Positions 20,906-32,360 of a stretch of DNA of 64,000 nucleotides are shown one piece after another. The DNA is from Rhodothermales bacterium (GTDB taxonomy: Bacteria > Bacteroidota > Rhodothermia > Rhodothermales > JAHQVL01). Position 1 is the stretch's first letter, and each line of letters begins with the position of its first letter. The stretch covers positions 1 through 64,000 of the forward strand of contig JAWKNW010000014.1 of NCBI GenBank assembly GCA_041391505.1, read 5' to 3'. A program made the translations under genes and the position numbers. The notes under the pieces were generated by a model. It searched no databases and was not told the origin of the DNA. It was given only the letters and a program-made list of their open reading frames with translations.

Positions 20906-22024
20906 ATGTCACGGATCGTTGCAGCTCTTCTCCGGATCCTTATCGCGCTCAGCCTCGCCGCCGCCGCCTTTCCGGGGCCGGCGTTCGGGGACGACCGCTC
21001 CTCGTCGCCTCCAGCACGCGCCGACTCCTTGCGACGGGGCGGGCGCTGGGCGCTGTTGCCCATCGTCTTTAATTCGCCGGACACCCGGCTCGCCTTCGGG
21101 GTGCTCCCGCAATACATCTTCTACACGGCGCCCGGCACGCGTCCCTCCGCGGCGCGGCTCGACGCCTACTACACCCAGAACCGGCAATTCCACGTCATCG
21201 TTCGGCCGCAGATCTGGCTGCCCGGGAACGCCTGGCGCCTTGCCGGCAAGTGGTCGTTCAAAAAATGGCCGACCTCGTTTTACGGCATCGGAACCGAAAG
21301 TCTCGCCGAGGCCGAGGAGCGGTTCACCGAACGGCTGGCCGACCTCACCTTCGAGGCGCAGCGTCAGCTCTATCCGGGCCTGTTTGCGGGGCTCAAATAC
21401 AGCTTTCGCTACGGCAAGATCGTGGACATCGAGGCCGGCGGGTTGCTGGAGGATGGCGCGGTCGTCGGCAGCGCCGCCGGCCATGCCTCCGGGATCGGCG
21501 CGCTGGTGAGCTGGGATACGCGCGACAACGTCAACTTCCCGGCAAAGGGCAGCCTGTTTCAGGCGTCAGCGACCTTCTACGGCGGGGTGCTCGGGAGTGA
21601 TTACCGGTTGGACAGATATTCGCTGGATCTCCGCCAGTACCTGACGCTGACCGGCCGGCACGTCCTTGCGCTTCAGGCCATCGCCACGCTTTCGACGGGC
21701 GAGCTGCCGTTCCGGATGCTGCCGGGCGTCGGCGAGAACCTGCGTGGATACGGCAGCATGCGCTATATCGACAACGACTGCCTGGTGCTCCAGGCCGAAT
21801 ACCGGATCGTCCCCATCTGGTGGCGCCTCGGCTTGACGGTGTTCGGCGGCGTGGGCGAGGTGGCCGGCCGGATGGCCGATTTTTCCTTCGACCGGCCCAA
21901 ATGGGCGGTCGGCATCGGGCTCCGCTTCCTGCTCTTCACGGAAGAGCGCGTCACGATCCGCCAGGACTTCGCCTTCGGCCGCGACGCCTCGGGCGACTAC
22001 CTGGATCTGAATGAAGCCTATTAA
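20906..22024 (+). CDS. Omp85/BamA-like outer-membrane beta-barrel protein
   Basis: The 372-residue protein has a signal peptide (MSRIVAALLRILIALSLAAA, cleaved near AFG). The rest resembles the barrel region of surface-antigen/Omp85 proteins, without POTRA domains: it has GALVSWDTRDNVNFPAKGS, a typical BamA-like turn, and GENLRGYGSMRYIDN, similar to the RGY-type motif of the barrel. The ATG at 20906 is preceded by GGAGG at eight bases, one of the clearer ribosome-binding sites in the window. The gene overlaps the start of the next one, so the two products are probably made together. A role as an outer-membrane pore or insertion factor is possible; the exact function is unknown. Confidence 0.8.
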   Translation: MSRIVAALLRILIALSLAAAAFPGPAFGDDRSSSPPARADSLRRGGRWALLPIVFNSPDTRLAFGVLPQYIFYTAPGTRPSAARLDAYYTQNRQFHVIVRPQIWLPGNAWRLAGKWSFKKWPTSFYGIGTESLAEAEERFTERLADLTFEAQRQLYPGLFAGLKYSFRYGKIVDIEAGGLLEDGAVVGSAAGHASGIGALVSWDTRDNVNFPAKGSLFQASATFYGGVLGSDYRLDRYSLDLRQYLTLTGRHVLALQAIATLSTGELPFRMLPGVGENLRGYGSMRYIDNDCLVLQAEYRIVPIWWRLGLTVFGGVGEVAGRMADFSFDRPKWAVGIGLRFLLFTEERVTIRQDFAFGRDASGDYLDLNEAY

Positions 22025-24626
22025 TGCCATGCGTGCCCTATCCTGGTTTCGGCTCAGCGTGCTGGCGCTGCTCGGGGCGCTCGCCGGCGTCTGGGCAGGC
22101 CGGCTGGTCAACGACTACCTCGCCATCGAGATCGCCGACAAGACGCTCCCCGAGATGGCGCCCGTCCGCGTCGAGGCCGCCTACCCGTCGCTCCCCTTCC
22201 GGATGATCGACCTCGGCGGCGTCGGCATCGTGCCGGACAGCGCCCACTGGGGCTCCGACTATTCGCACAACAAAAAGCGATTCGACGGCGTCATCTTCGC
22301 CGAGCCGCCTTTTGTGGATTGGGATGCTTTCGAGCCGGTATATGCCCAGTTTACGGCCTACGTGGATCGGATGGCGTCGCTCGGCTTCAACGCCATCGAG
22401 ATGCCGGGCTTTTTGCAGTATGTGGATTTCGATCGGGTGGAGGACGGCTACGCGGTGTATGCGGATTCGAGCCTGTACCGCCGCCGGCACGCCGCGGTGC
22501 GCGCCGCGTATGGGCGGATGTTCGCCTACGCGCGGGAAAAAGGGCTCCAGGTCATCCTCTCGACCGACATGGTCGCGCTGACGACGCCGCTCGAGGCCTA
22601 CTTCGACCGCCGCTTCGGCGGTGCGGATGTCGAAAACGACGCCTTCTGGGAGGTGTACCGACAGGGGCTCGCCGAGCTGTTCGAGCGGATGCCGGAGGTG
22701 GCCGGCATGATGATCCGCATCGGCGAGGCCGGCAGCGTCTACAACCGCGAGGGATGGGATTACCGGAGCGAGCTGTGGGTCCGCAGCATCTCCTCTGTCC
22801 AGAAGATGCTCCAGGCCTTCACCGATGTGGCCGAGGCCTACGACCGGACCCTCATCTTCCGGACCTGGTCGGTCGGCGTCGGGCAGGTCGGCCGGATGCA
22901 TACGAGCCCCGAGGCCTACGCCGCCGTGCTGGACGCCATCGACTCGGATCATCTCATCGTCTCGACCAAGTTCACGCAGGGCGATTTCTGGAACCACCTC
23001 CCCCTCAACCCGACCCTTTTTACAGGCCGGCACCGCCGCATCGTCGAGATGCAGGCCCGGCGGGAGTTCGAGGCGTTCACGGTCTTCCCGAACTATGTCG
23101 CGCCCCTGCACCAGGCGGCGCTGACCCGTTTTCTGACCGAAAATCCGCGCGTCGAGGGCGTCTGGGTGTGGGCGCAGGGCGGGGGGCCGCTGCGGCACGG
23201 GCCGTTGTTGATCTACCCGTTCCACGGCCTCTGGCTGTGGACCGACGCGAACGTGGTGGCCACGGCGCGGCTGCTGGACGATCCCGGCCGGCCGATCGAG
23301 GACATCACCCGCGCCTGGGTGACGGATGTCTTCGGCGACGATCCGCGCGTCGTCGATGCCCTCACCGAACTGCTGCTCTCCTCCCACGCCACCGCGGCGC
23401 GCGGCCTCACCATCCCGGCCTTCGCCCGCAAGGCGGTCACCGGCATGGGGCTGGAGGTGCCGCCGGTGATCTACAGCTACTGGGACATCGTGGGGGCGTC
23501 GACGTCCATCTTCAGCCATGTCTACGCCGTCACCCGCGGCGACATCGATGCGTCGATCGACGAGGCGTTCGCCACGGTGGATGAAGTCCGCCACATGCGC
23601 TCGCTGCTGGCCGACGTGTCCGGGGACATTCGGCAGGGCCGGGAGTGGGTGCCGGGGATGGCGGCTTCGCTGGTCTATGAGGAAAACCTGCTCGAGACCA
23701 TGGCCTACCACAAGCAGTTCGCGCTGACCTTCTGGGAATGGATCGACCGCGGGGGCGCCGGCCCCTACACCACATGGCACGCGGCCATCGGCGCGTTCAA
23801 GGAGGCGCAGCGCCGGCATCGCGCCGGCTATCAGGGCAACCTGGATTTTCCCGCCTACAACTTCGAACTCGTGGATCGCAGCATGCGGCAGGCCGAGCGG
23901 ACCGAAGGGGTCGTCTGGGCCGCGCGGTTCCTCGCGCTCCTCACGGCGATCCTGTTGATCTCAGCCCTGCGGAGCCGGCGCCGGGGCGCGTTGCCCGGGT
24001 GGATGGCGCTGCATCTCGGGGTCCTCGCCGGCACCGTCATGGCGTTCTCGTTTTTTGACGCGCCGGCGTTCACGCTCACCACCGGCGCGCCGATGCTGCT
24101 GTACGCCCTCGGGCTGCGGTACGGCCTGTTCAGGGACGACCCGAGCGCCTATCGCCTTGCCGTCGCGCCGCTCCTCGCGATGGGGCTCCTGCTCCTGCTC
24201 ACGCTTTCGGTGCGCGGCCCGTTTTATTTCTGGCTGCGTTTCTGGCTGGGCGATGGTTTTCGGCTGGCGCTGTTCGGGGGCATCGGACTGCTGGGCATGG
24301 CGCATCTGGCCCTGCTCCTGCAGCGGGCGCCGGGTGGGCGCCTCCAGGGCTGGGGGTGGTGGCTGACCCTCACGGGCGCCGGCGTGGGGCTCTATGGCCT
24401 CTTTCATCTCGCCTACGGCTTCGAGGCCCTGCTCTCGCGGCTGAACGACGAATTGCTCCTGCTGCCCGGCATGGTTTCGCGGATCATGGGGATCACGACG
24501 CACCTGAATATCCCCCTCGAAATTCCGGGCTACCTCGCCGCGATCGGGGCGGGGCTGCTGGCTACCGGCCTGCTGCTGCTCGCCACGCGCCGACGATTGT
24601 ATAGCCGCTTACCGCAGACGACGTAG
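22011..24626 (+). CDS. Membrane protein with GH67-like TIM-barrel domain and about seven C-terminal helices
   Basis: The 871-residue protein has an N-terminal signal-anchor (SVLALLGALAGVWAG), a large extracytoplasmic region to about residue 640, and then about seven hydrophobic helices to the C-terminus. The soluble region reads like a glycoside hydrolase TIM barrel. The stretch VSTKFTQGDFWNHLPLNP followed by VEMQARREFEAF, and later GLWLWTDANVVATARLLDDP and WVTDVFGDDP, recall GH67 alpha-glucuronidases. I know of no standard GH67 enzyme fused to a polytopic membrane domain, so activity is uncertain. The ATG at 22011 overlaps the preceding gene by 14 bases; a second ATG at 22029 is possible. 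It probably works with the outer-membrane barrel encoded upstream. Confidence 0.75.
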   Translation: MKPINAMRALSWFRLSVLALLGALAGVWAGRLVNDYLAIEIADKTLPEMAPVRVEAAYPSLPFRMIDLGGVGIVPDSAHWGSDYSHNKKRFDGVIFAEPPFVDWDAFEPVYAQFTAYVDRMASLGFNAIEMPGFLQYVDFDRVEDGYAVYADSSLYRRRHAAVRAAYGRMFAYAREKGLQVILSTDMVALTTPLEAYFDRRFGGADVENDAFWEVYRQGLAELFERMPEVAGMMIRIGEAGSVYNREGWDYRSELWVRSISSVQKMLQAFTDVAEAYDRTLIFRTWSVGVGQVGRMHTSPEAYAAVLDAIDSDHLIVSTKFTQGDFWNHLPLNPTLFTGRHRRIVEMQARREFEAFTVFPNYVAPLHQAALTRFLTENPRVEGVWVWAQGGGPLRHGPLLIYPFHGLWLWTDANVVATARLLDDPGRPIEDITRAWVTDVFGDDPRVVDALTELLLSSHATAARGLTIPAFARKAVTGMGLEVPPVIYSYWDIVGASTSIFSHVYAVTRGDIDASIDEAFATVDEVRHMRSLLADVSGDIRQGREWVPGMAASLVYEENLLETMAYHKQFALTFWEWIDRGGAGPYTTWHAAIGAFKEAQRRHRAGYQGNLDFPAYNFELVDRSMRQAERTEGVVWAARFLALLTAILLISALRSRRRGALPGWMALHLGVLAGTVMAFSFFDAPAFTLTTGAPMLLYALGLRYGLFRDDPSAYRLAVAPLLAMGLLLLLTLSVRGPFYFWLRFWLGDGFRLALFGGIGLLGMAHLALLLQRAPGGRLQGWGWWLTLTGAGVGLYGLFHLAYGFEALLSRLNDELLLLPGMVSRIMGITTHLNIPLEIPGYLAAIGAGLLATGLLLLATRRRLYSRLPQTT

Positions 24627-24661
24627 CGCGTGCCGACACATTCAACCTCCTGAGGGCCTGA

Positions 24662-26368
<1,707 letters not shown>

Positions 26369-26606
26369 GATGTCGATGCCGTGGAAGGCGGATGAACCGC
26401 GCGAAAATGATCGGTTACAGACGACGCGACGGGGTGAGTCGCGAGAGAAGCGTCGTGCGGCGCCATGGGTCGAGGGCGGCCGAAGGCAGGACGTGCGGAA
26501 AGCGCTGGCCGGCGCCTCCTGTCAGGACATGTATCGACCGAATAGGCCCGATGATAAGCGGCGCGGAGGATGGGTCATGGCAGCCGGGCCGAACCCGTTC
26601 ACGGCC

Positions 26607-27758
26607 TCAGGCGTCTTCGCCGGCCGGGTGCGGCGCCGGCTGGGATTCGGCCGCCTCCGTCTCCGCCGCGCCGTCGGACGGCGGTTCGCCCGGCGCCGCA
26701 ACAGGCTCCAGCATGCCCGAGAACGCGGTGCCGTAGAAGTCCCACACCGTCACAAAAAGCGCCGCGACGATGGGGCCGATAAAAAATCCGATCCCTCCGA
26801 ACAGCGACAGGCCCCCGACGATGCCGAGGAAGACGAGGAGGTCGGACATCTGGGTGTCCTTGCCCACCAGGCGCGGGCGGAGCACGTTATCCGCGAGCCC
26901 CACCACGACGGCGCACCAGATCGCGACGGCGATGCCGGCGCCGGTGTGCCCCGTCGCGATCAGATAGATCACGCCGGGCACCCACACGATCGCGGCCCCG
27001 AGCAGGGGGATGGTCGACAGCACGGCCATCACCGTCCCCCAGAACACGGCGCCGCCGATGCCGGCGAACGCGAAGGACGCGCCGGCCAGCCCGCCCTGCA
27101 CCACGCCGATGATCAATGCGCCCCGAAGGCTCGCGCTCGTGACCGAGACGAATTTGTGCACCAGCAGCTGCTTGTCCTCACTCCGCATGGGGATTAAGTA
27201 GAGGATGCGGTCCAGCAGTGCCCGGCCATCCACCAGGAAGAAGAAGATGGCGTAGAGCATGATCCCGATGTGCAGGAAGAACAGCGCGGTGCCCGTGGTG
27301 ACCGAGGCGACATTGGTGATCACGAAGTCGCCGACGCGCTGGACGACGTCGCCGAGGCGCGTGAGGATTTCAGACTGGTAGGGCTCGATGTAGCTGGCGA
27401 AGGGCATGCGATCCAGCCACTCGCGCACCACGTTCGGCTGCTGCATCAGCTCCTCGACCTTCGGGCGTACGGTCTTGATGATATCGGCGGCTTCCGCGGC
27501 GACGATGCCGAGAAAACCGCTGAGCGGGCCCCCGACGAGCAGGAGCAGGAGGAGGATCGTCAACGTCGATGCCAGACCCGGCCGGTTGCCGACACGCCGC
27601 AAGAGGCGGACGTACAGCGGGTGCGCCATCCCCGTCACGATGGCGGCCATGAGGAGCGTCAGGATGTACTGCTGGATCATCGCCATGAACAGCATCGAAA
27701 TGGCGAGGACGAGAAGCAGCAGAAAGGTGCGTCGAAAAAGCAGCGGCGTCGGTTCCAT
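26607..27758 (-). CDS. AI-2E family transporter (PerM/TqsA-like permease)
   Basis: The 383-residue inner-membrane protein has the typical eight-helix layout of the AI-2E transporter family. A hydrophobic N-terminal pair is followed by an amphipathic region (VRPKVEELMQQPNVVREWL) and then a C-terminal helix cluster with the family phrases IPLLGAAIVWVPGVIYLIATG and VGLADNVLRPRLVGKD. Family members export autoinducer-2 or other small molecules or exchange ions; the substrate is unknown here. The last 30 residues are Glu/Ala/Pro-rich and outside the family core. It is 79 bases downstream of the tolC-like gene on the same strand, so co-transcription with the efflux operon is possible. Confidence 0.92.
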   Translation of the reverse strand: MEPTPLLFRRTFLLLLVLAISMLFMAMIQQYILTLLMAAIVTGMAHPLYVRLLRRVGNRPGLASTLTILLLLLLVGGPLSGFLGIVAAEAADIIKTVRPKVEELMQQPNVVREWLDRMPFASYIEPYQSEILTRLGDVVQRVGDFVITNVASVTTGTALFFLHIGIMLYAIFFFLVDGRALLDRILYLIPMRSEDKQLLVHKFVSVTSASLRGALIIGVVQGGLAGASFAFAGIGGAVFWGTVMAVLSTIPLLGAAIVWVPGVIYLIATGHTGAGIAVAIWCAVVVGLADNVLRPRLVGKDTQMSDLLVFLGIVGGLSLFGGIGFFIGPIVAALFVTVWDFYGTAFSGMLEPVAAPGEPPSDGAAETEAAESQPAPHPAGEDA

Positions 27759-27837
27759 GCCGTTTCCTGCGGAACCGCCGTGCAGCGGGCCCGCGAAGCA
27801 CTGAGTGAGGGATGAGGGTTGGGGAACCGCCCGGAGC

Positions 27838-29160
27838 TTATTCCCGGGGCAGGAACGCTTTCACCAGCCGGCCACTGAGCCGCTGCAGCTCTGTCTCGGC
27901 CCGCTTGGCCTCGAACTGCGCGACGAGCAACAGGCTTTGCGCGCGGGTCAGGGTCTCCTGCACCTCGCGCAACTCGATCGAGGTGATGGTGCCCAGTTCG
28001 AAGCGTTCGAGCGCAATATCGACGTTTTGACGCGCAAGCGCCAGATTCTCCCGCTCGATATCGATCAGGGCCAGGCTGTTGCGGTAGTCCTGGTCCGCCC
28101 GGCTGATGTCGGACTGGAGCCGGGTCGTGATGTCGTCGATGACGAGATCGGCGTTGCGCAGCCTGATTTCGGCGTTTTGCGCCCGCCGGCGGCGGTTCAT
28201 CCCGTCGAACAGGTTCATGTTCAGGCTGATGCCGTAGGTGATGTCTTTCGACTCGTTCGACAGCAGGAAGCCGGCTTCGGCGTTCAGGTTGGAATAGTTG
28301 AGGCCGGCGTTGACATCCACCGAGGGCAGCCATTCGGAGAGGACCTCGCGCGACTGGATCAGCGCGACCTGCCGGGCCATCCGGGCCACCATGAGCGTCT
28401 TGTTGCGGCCCAGCGATTCGGCTTCGAGCGTATCGCGGGCGACGGGGGGATCGAGCGCTATGCTGTCCACGACCGTGTAGTCCAGCGAGAGCGGCCGCAC
28501 GAGCAGCTGGTTGAAATCCGCGCGGGCATTGACGAGGGCGGTCCGCTGGCGCAGCACGCTGGCGCGGTCGGCGTTGAGGTCCAGCCGGGCCTGGCGCACT
28601 TCGAGCTCCGAGGCCGACCCGAGGTCGCGCCGCAGTTCCACGATGCGCATGCGCTCCTCCGAGATGGCGACGGCCTCCTCGAGGACCCGGAGCTGCTGCT
28701 GCTGGCGCGCGAGGTCGTAGTAGGAGACCACGACGTCGGTGAGGATCAGCTCGGTCGTGTTGTCCGCCCGGTATTCCTCCTCGCTGAGCACGGTCTTGAG
28801 CCGGTCGTAGGCCCGGTAGCGCCCGAACCCGTCGAAGACGGTCCAGCTGAATCCCACGCCGGCGGCCTGACGCTGGGTGAGTGCCCCGTTGCGCTCGGTG
28901 GTCTGGCCGCTGAGGAAGCTCTGCTTGGTGTTGGCGACGGTGCGTCCGGCGCTGAGGTTGAGGTCTGAAACGGGCAGGAAGCCGGCATTCCCCAGCGTCG
29001 CGTCGTTCGAGGCGATCTCGATCTCGTTGCGCGCGATCTGGATGTCGTAGTTTTTCTGCATGGCCAGGTCGATGGCCTCGCGCAGCGTGAGCACATCCTG
29101 TGCACCCGCCGGCGCGGCGAGCATCAGCCCGACCAGCAACGTCAGATAAATCCGCATCAT
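27838..29160 (-). CDS. TolC family outer-membrane efflux protein
   Basis: The 440-residue protein has a signal peptide ending APAGAQ and two outer-membrane efflux protein repeats of long coiled-coil helices. Typical phrases are LTLREAIDLAMQKNYDIQIA near the N-terminus and RNSLALIDIERENLALARQN near the C-terminus. It would form the trimeric exit duct for the RND pump encoded immediately upstream. The start ATG at 29160 overlaps the RND stop codon in an ATGA arrangement, which indicates translational coupling; a second ATG follows directly. Confidence 0.94.
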   Translation of the reverse strand: MMRIYLTLLVGLMLAAPAGAQDVLTLREAIDLAMQKNYDIQIARNEIEIASNDATLGNAGFLPVSDLNLSAGRTVANTKQSFLSGQTTERNGALTQRQAAGVGFSWTVFDGFGRYRAYDRLKTVLSEEEYRADNTTELILTDVVVSYYDLARQQQQLRVLEEAVAISEERMRIVELRRDLGSASELEVRQARLDLNADRASVLRQRTALVNARADFNQLLVRPLSLDYTVVDSIALDPPVARDTLEAESLGRNKTLMVARMARQVALIQSREVLSEWLPSVDVNAGLNYSNLNAEAGFLLSNESKDITYGISLNMNLFDGMNRRRRAQNAEIRLRNADLVIDDITTRLQSDISRADQDYRNSLALIDIERENLALARQNVDIALERFELGTITSIELREVQETLTRAQSLLLVAQFEAKRAETELQRLSGRLVKAFLPRE

Positions 29161-32100
29161 GGGGTAACGGAGGGCGCGTTTTCCGCGTGTGACTCGGCGC
29201 GGGTCGTCCGCGACTGGGTTCTCAGGGCGTCGACCATCGCTTTCATGTCCTCGTGCCGCGTCACCGTCTTGCTGGCCAGGAACGAGTACATCGCCGGGAT
29301 GACGAACAGGGTCAGGAAGGTGCCGATCACGAGGCCGCCGATGACGGCGATGCCCATCGGGACGCGGCTCTCCGCGCCGGCGCCGAGCGCCAGGGCGATC
29401 GGGAGGATGCCGAGGATGGTCGAGATACTGGTCATCAACACCGGGCGGAACCGGGCCGCCGCGGCGTCCTTCGCCGCTTCGAGGATACTCCGGCCCTGCT
29501 CGCGACGCTGGTTGGCGAATTCGACGATGAGGATGCCGTTTTTGGTCACCAGGCCGATCAGCATGATGATGCCGATCTCGCTGAAGATGTTGAGCGTCTG
29601 GTTGAAATACCAGAGCCAGAACAGCGCGCCGGCGAGGGACAGCGGCACCGTCAGCATGATCGTGAACGGATCCCGGAAGCTCTCGAACTGCGCGGCGAGC
29701 ACGAGGTAGATCAGCGCGAGCGCCAGCATGAACACGAAGAGCAGGCTCGACGAGCTCTCGACGAAGTCGCGCGAGGGGCCCGACAGATCGGTCGAAAACG
29801 TGGGATCCAGCACGCGGTCGCCGATCGCGCGCATGGCCTCGATGCCGTCGCCCATGGTGTTGCCGGGCGCCAGGCTGGCGGATACCGTCGCGGAGACGAA
29901 GCGGTTGAACCGGTACAGCGCCGGCGGGCTGCTCTCCTCGCGCACGTCGACGACGTTATCCAGCTGGACGGGCTCGCCGGCCGCGTTGCGCACGAAGAGC
30001 GACCGCAGGTCCAGCGTCTCGTTGCGGTCCTGCCGTTCCACCTGCCCGATCACCTGGTACTGCTTGCCGTCCATGATGAAATAGCCCAGCCGCTGCTCGC
30101 TGAACGCCAGCTGCAACGTCTGTGCGATGTCCAGCGCCGACACGCCCAGGGCACGGGCGCGCTCCCGGTTGATGTCGATGCGCAGTTCAGGCTTGTTGAA
30201 CTTCAGGTCGACATCCGTAAAGGTGAACGTCGGGTCCACCCGCGCTTCCTCCATGAACTTCGGGAGCACCTCGGTCAGCTTTTCAAAGCTGGGGGCCTGG
30301 ATGACGAACTGGACCGGCAACCCGAGACTGCGCGCGCCGATGGTCTCGGGCTGCGAGATGAAGGTCCGCGCCCCGGTGAGGCTGCTGACCCGGGGCGTGA
30401 GCCAGTTGGCGATCTCCTGCTGGGAGCGCGTCCGCTCGTCGGCGTCGACGAGGGTGATCGTGGCAAACGCCGAGTTGACCGACGACGAGGCGCCGAACCC
30501 CGGCGAGGTCACCGAGATGATGTTGTCGGTCTCCGGTACGTTCTCCTGCAACAGGGCGGTCAGCTGGTCGACGTAGTCATCCATGTACTCGAAGGTGGCG
30601 CCTTCCGGGGCGGACGCGATGAGGCGAAGCGCGTTGCGGTCTTCGAGCGGGGCGAGTTCAGAGGGGAGCAGGTTGTAGAAATACGGGATCAGCGCGAAGC
30701 TGACGGCCAGGATCGGCAGGGCCAGCCAGCGATGGGCCATGAACGTTTCGAGGCCGCCGCGGTAGCCCCGCGTCATCCACTCGAAAAACGGCTCGGTCTT
30801 GTTGTAGAACCAGGAGTGTTTCGCGCGTGCCTTCAGGAGCCGGGAGCTCAGCATGGGCGTGAGCGTCAGGGCGACGAAGGAGGAGATGAGGACCGACCCG
30901 CCGATGACCATCCCGAATTCCCGGAAGAGCCGGCCCGTCAGGCCGCCCAGGAACAGGATGGGCAGAAACACTGCCACCAGCGCGAGGGTGGTCGCGATGA
31001 CGGCGACGAAGATTTCGCGCGTGCCTTCGATGCCGGCCTCCAGCGGCGGCATGCCGCCTTCGATCTTGGTGTAGATATTCTCCAGCACCACGATGGCGTC
31101 ATCCACCACCATCCCGATCGCGAGGACGATGCCGAGCATCGTCAACACGTTGATCGAGAAGTCGAGCAGGTACATGATGAAAAAGGCGCCGATCAGCGAA
31201 ATCGGGATCACGACGGCCGGAATGATCGTCGTGCGCCAGTCGCGCAGGAACATGAAGATGATGAGGACGACGAGCGCGAGGGCGATGAAAATAGTCTGCT
31301 GGACCTCCGAGACGGATTCGCGGATGTAGGTGGTGTTGTCGAACCCGACCGCCAGCTGGATGTCGGCCGGCAACTCCTTTTCGATCTGCGCGACGCGGCG
31401 GTAGAATTCGTCGATGATGGCGATGTTGTTGGCGCCGGGCAGCGGCCGCAGCACCACGCCCACCATCGGGACGCCGTCGCGTTTCAGGACGGTGCGTTCG
31501 TTGAGCGGCCCGAGCTCGGCCCGCCCGATGTCCATCAGCCGCACGACCTGCCCGTCCGTCTCCTTGATGATGAGGTTGTTGAACGCCTCGGGTGTCTCGA
31601 GCCGGCCCATCGTCCGCACGGTCAACTCCACGTTCTGTCCCTCGATGCGCCCCGACGGCAACTCGACGTTTTCCCGCGCGATGGCGTTGCGGACGTCCAG
31701 CGGGGAGAGCCGGTAGGCCGCGAGCTTCTGCGGATCGAGCCAGAGCCGCATCGCATACTCCTTCGAGCCCCAGATGTCGATCGAACTGACGCCCTCGATC
31801 GTCTGGAGCCGCTCCTTGAAGATGTCGTCCGCGATCTTGGTCATCTCGAGGAGGTTGCGCTCCGCGCTCTTCACGTTGAGGAAGATGATCGGGAAGGCGT
31901 CGGCGTCGGCCTTGGTGACGATGGGCGGGTCGGCGTCGGGCGGCAGGTTGCCGATGGCGCGCGAGACGCGGTCGCGCACGTCGTTCGCCGCGCGCTCGAG
32001 ATCGACGTCGATGTCGAACTCGACCGTGACCGTGCTGCGGCCCTCGCGGCTGACGGAGGTGAGGGTGCGGATGCCGGCGATGCCGTTCACCGACTCCTCG

Positions 32101-32300
32101 ATGGGTTCGGTGATCTGCGACTCGATCACGTCGGCGTTGGCGCCGCGGTAGTTGGTGGCGACCGTGATGACGGGCGGGTCGACCGCCGGGTACTCACGGA
32201 CGCCGAGGTCGAAGAAGCCCAGCAAGCCGAAAAGCACGATGGCGATCGACATGACGAGCGCCAGGACGGGCCGGCGTATGCTGATGGAGTAGAGGCTCAT
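29157..32300 (-). CDS. RND efflux pump inner-membrane transporter (AcrB/HAE1 type)
   Basis: The 1047-residue protein has the full RND architecture: a first helix (RRPVLALVMSIAIVLFGLLG), a large periplasmic loop, six helices, a second loop, and a final six helices. The proton-relay aspartate pair is present in helix 4 (GMVVDDAIVVLENI). It exports hydrophobic drugs, detergents or lipophilic metabolites by proton antiport. I chose the ATG at 32300, as MSLYSISIRRPV is the common start of this family; the upstream 11 codons are dispensable. The operon order is adaptor, pump, TolC, with spacing of 60 bases and then a 4-base overlap. No regulator gene is adjacent. Confidence 0.97.
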   Translation of the reverse strand: MSLYSISIRRPVLALVMSIAIVLFGLLGFFDLGVREYPAVDPPVITVATNYRGANADVIESQITEPIEESVNGIAGIRTLTSVSREGRSTVTVEFDIDVDLERAANDVRDRVSRAIGNLPPDADPPIVTKADADAFPIIFLNVKSAERNLLEMTKIADDIFKERLQTIEGVSSIDIWGSKEYAMRLWLDPQKLAAYRLSPLDVRNAIARENVELPSGRIEGQNVELTVRTMGRLETPEAFNNLIIKETDGQVVRLMDIGRAELGPLNERTVLKRDGVPMVGVVLRPLPGANNIAIIDEFYRRVAQIEKELPADIQLAVGFDNTTYIRESVSEVQQTIFIALALVVLIIFMFLRDWRTTIIPAVVIPISLIGAFFIMYLLDFSINVLTMLGIVLAIGMVVDDAIVVLENIYTKIEGGMPPLEAGIEGTREIFVAVIATTLALVAVFLPILFLGGLTGRLFREFGMVIGGSVLISSFVALTLTPMLSSRLLKARAKHSWFYNKTEPFFEWMTRGYRGGLETFMAHRWLALPILAVSFALIPYFYNLLPSELAPLEDRNALRLIASAPEGATFEYMDDYVDQLTALLQENVPETDNIISVTSPGFGASSSVNSAFATITLVDADERTRSQQEIANWLTPRVSSLTGARTFISQPETIGARSLGLPVQFVIQAPSFEKLTEVLPKFMEEARVDPTFTFTDVDLKFNKPELRIDINRERARALGVSALDIAQTLQLAFSEQRLGYFIMDGKQYQVIGQVERQDRNETLDLRSLFVRNAAGEPVQLDNVVDVREESSPPALYRFNRFVSATVSASLAPGNTMGDGIEAMRAIGDRVLDPTFSTDLSGPSRDFVESSSSLLFVFMLALALIYLVLAAQFESFRDPFTIMLTVPLSLAGALFWLWYFNQTLNIFSEIGIIMLIGLVTKNGILIVEFANQRREQGRSILEAAKDAAAARFRPVLMTSISTILGILPIALALGAGAESRVPMGIAVIGGLVIGTFLTLFVIPAMYSFLASKTVTRHEDMKAMVDALRTQSRTTRAESHAENAPSVTP

Positions 32301-32360
32301 AGGGAACCGAAAAAGGCAAGATGAAAAAGGCAAAGCGAGGCCATAATCCGCTTCCTTCCC

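Noticed and set aside
29253..32324. Open frame of 1023 codons antisense to the RND pump gene
   Set aside because: It is a shadow frame with a strongly charged, repetitive composition (His, Asp, Glu, Arg); the opposite strand carries clear RND motifs.
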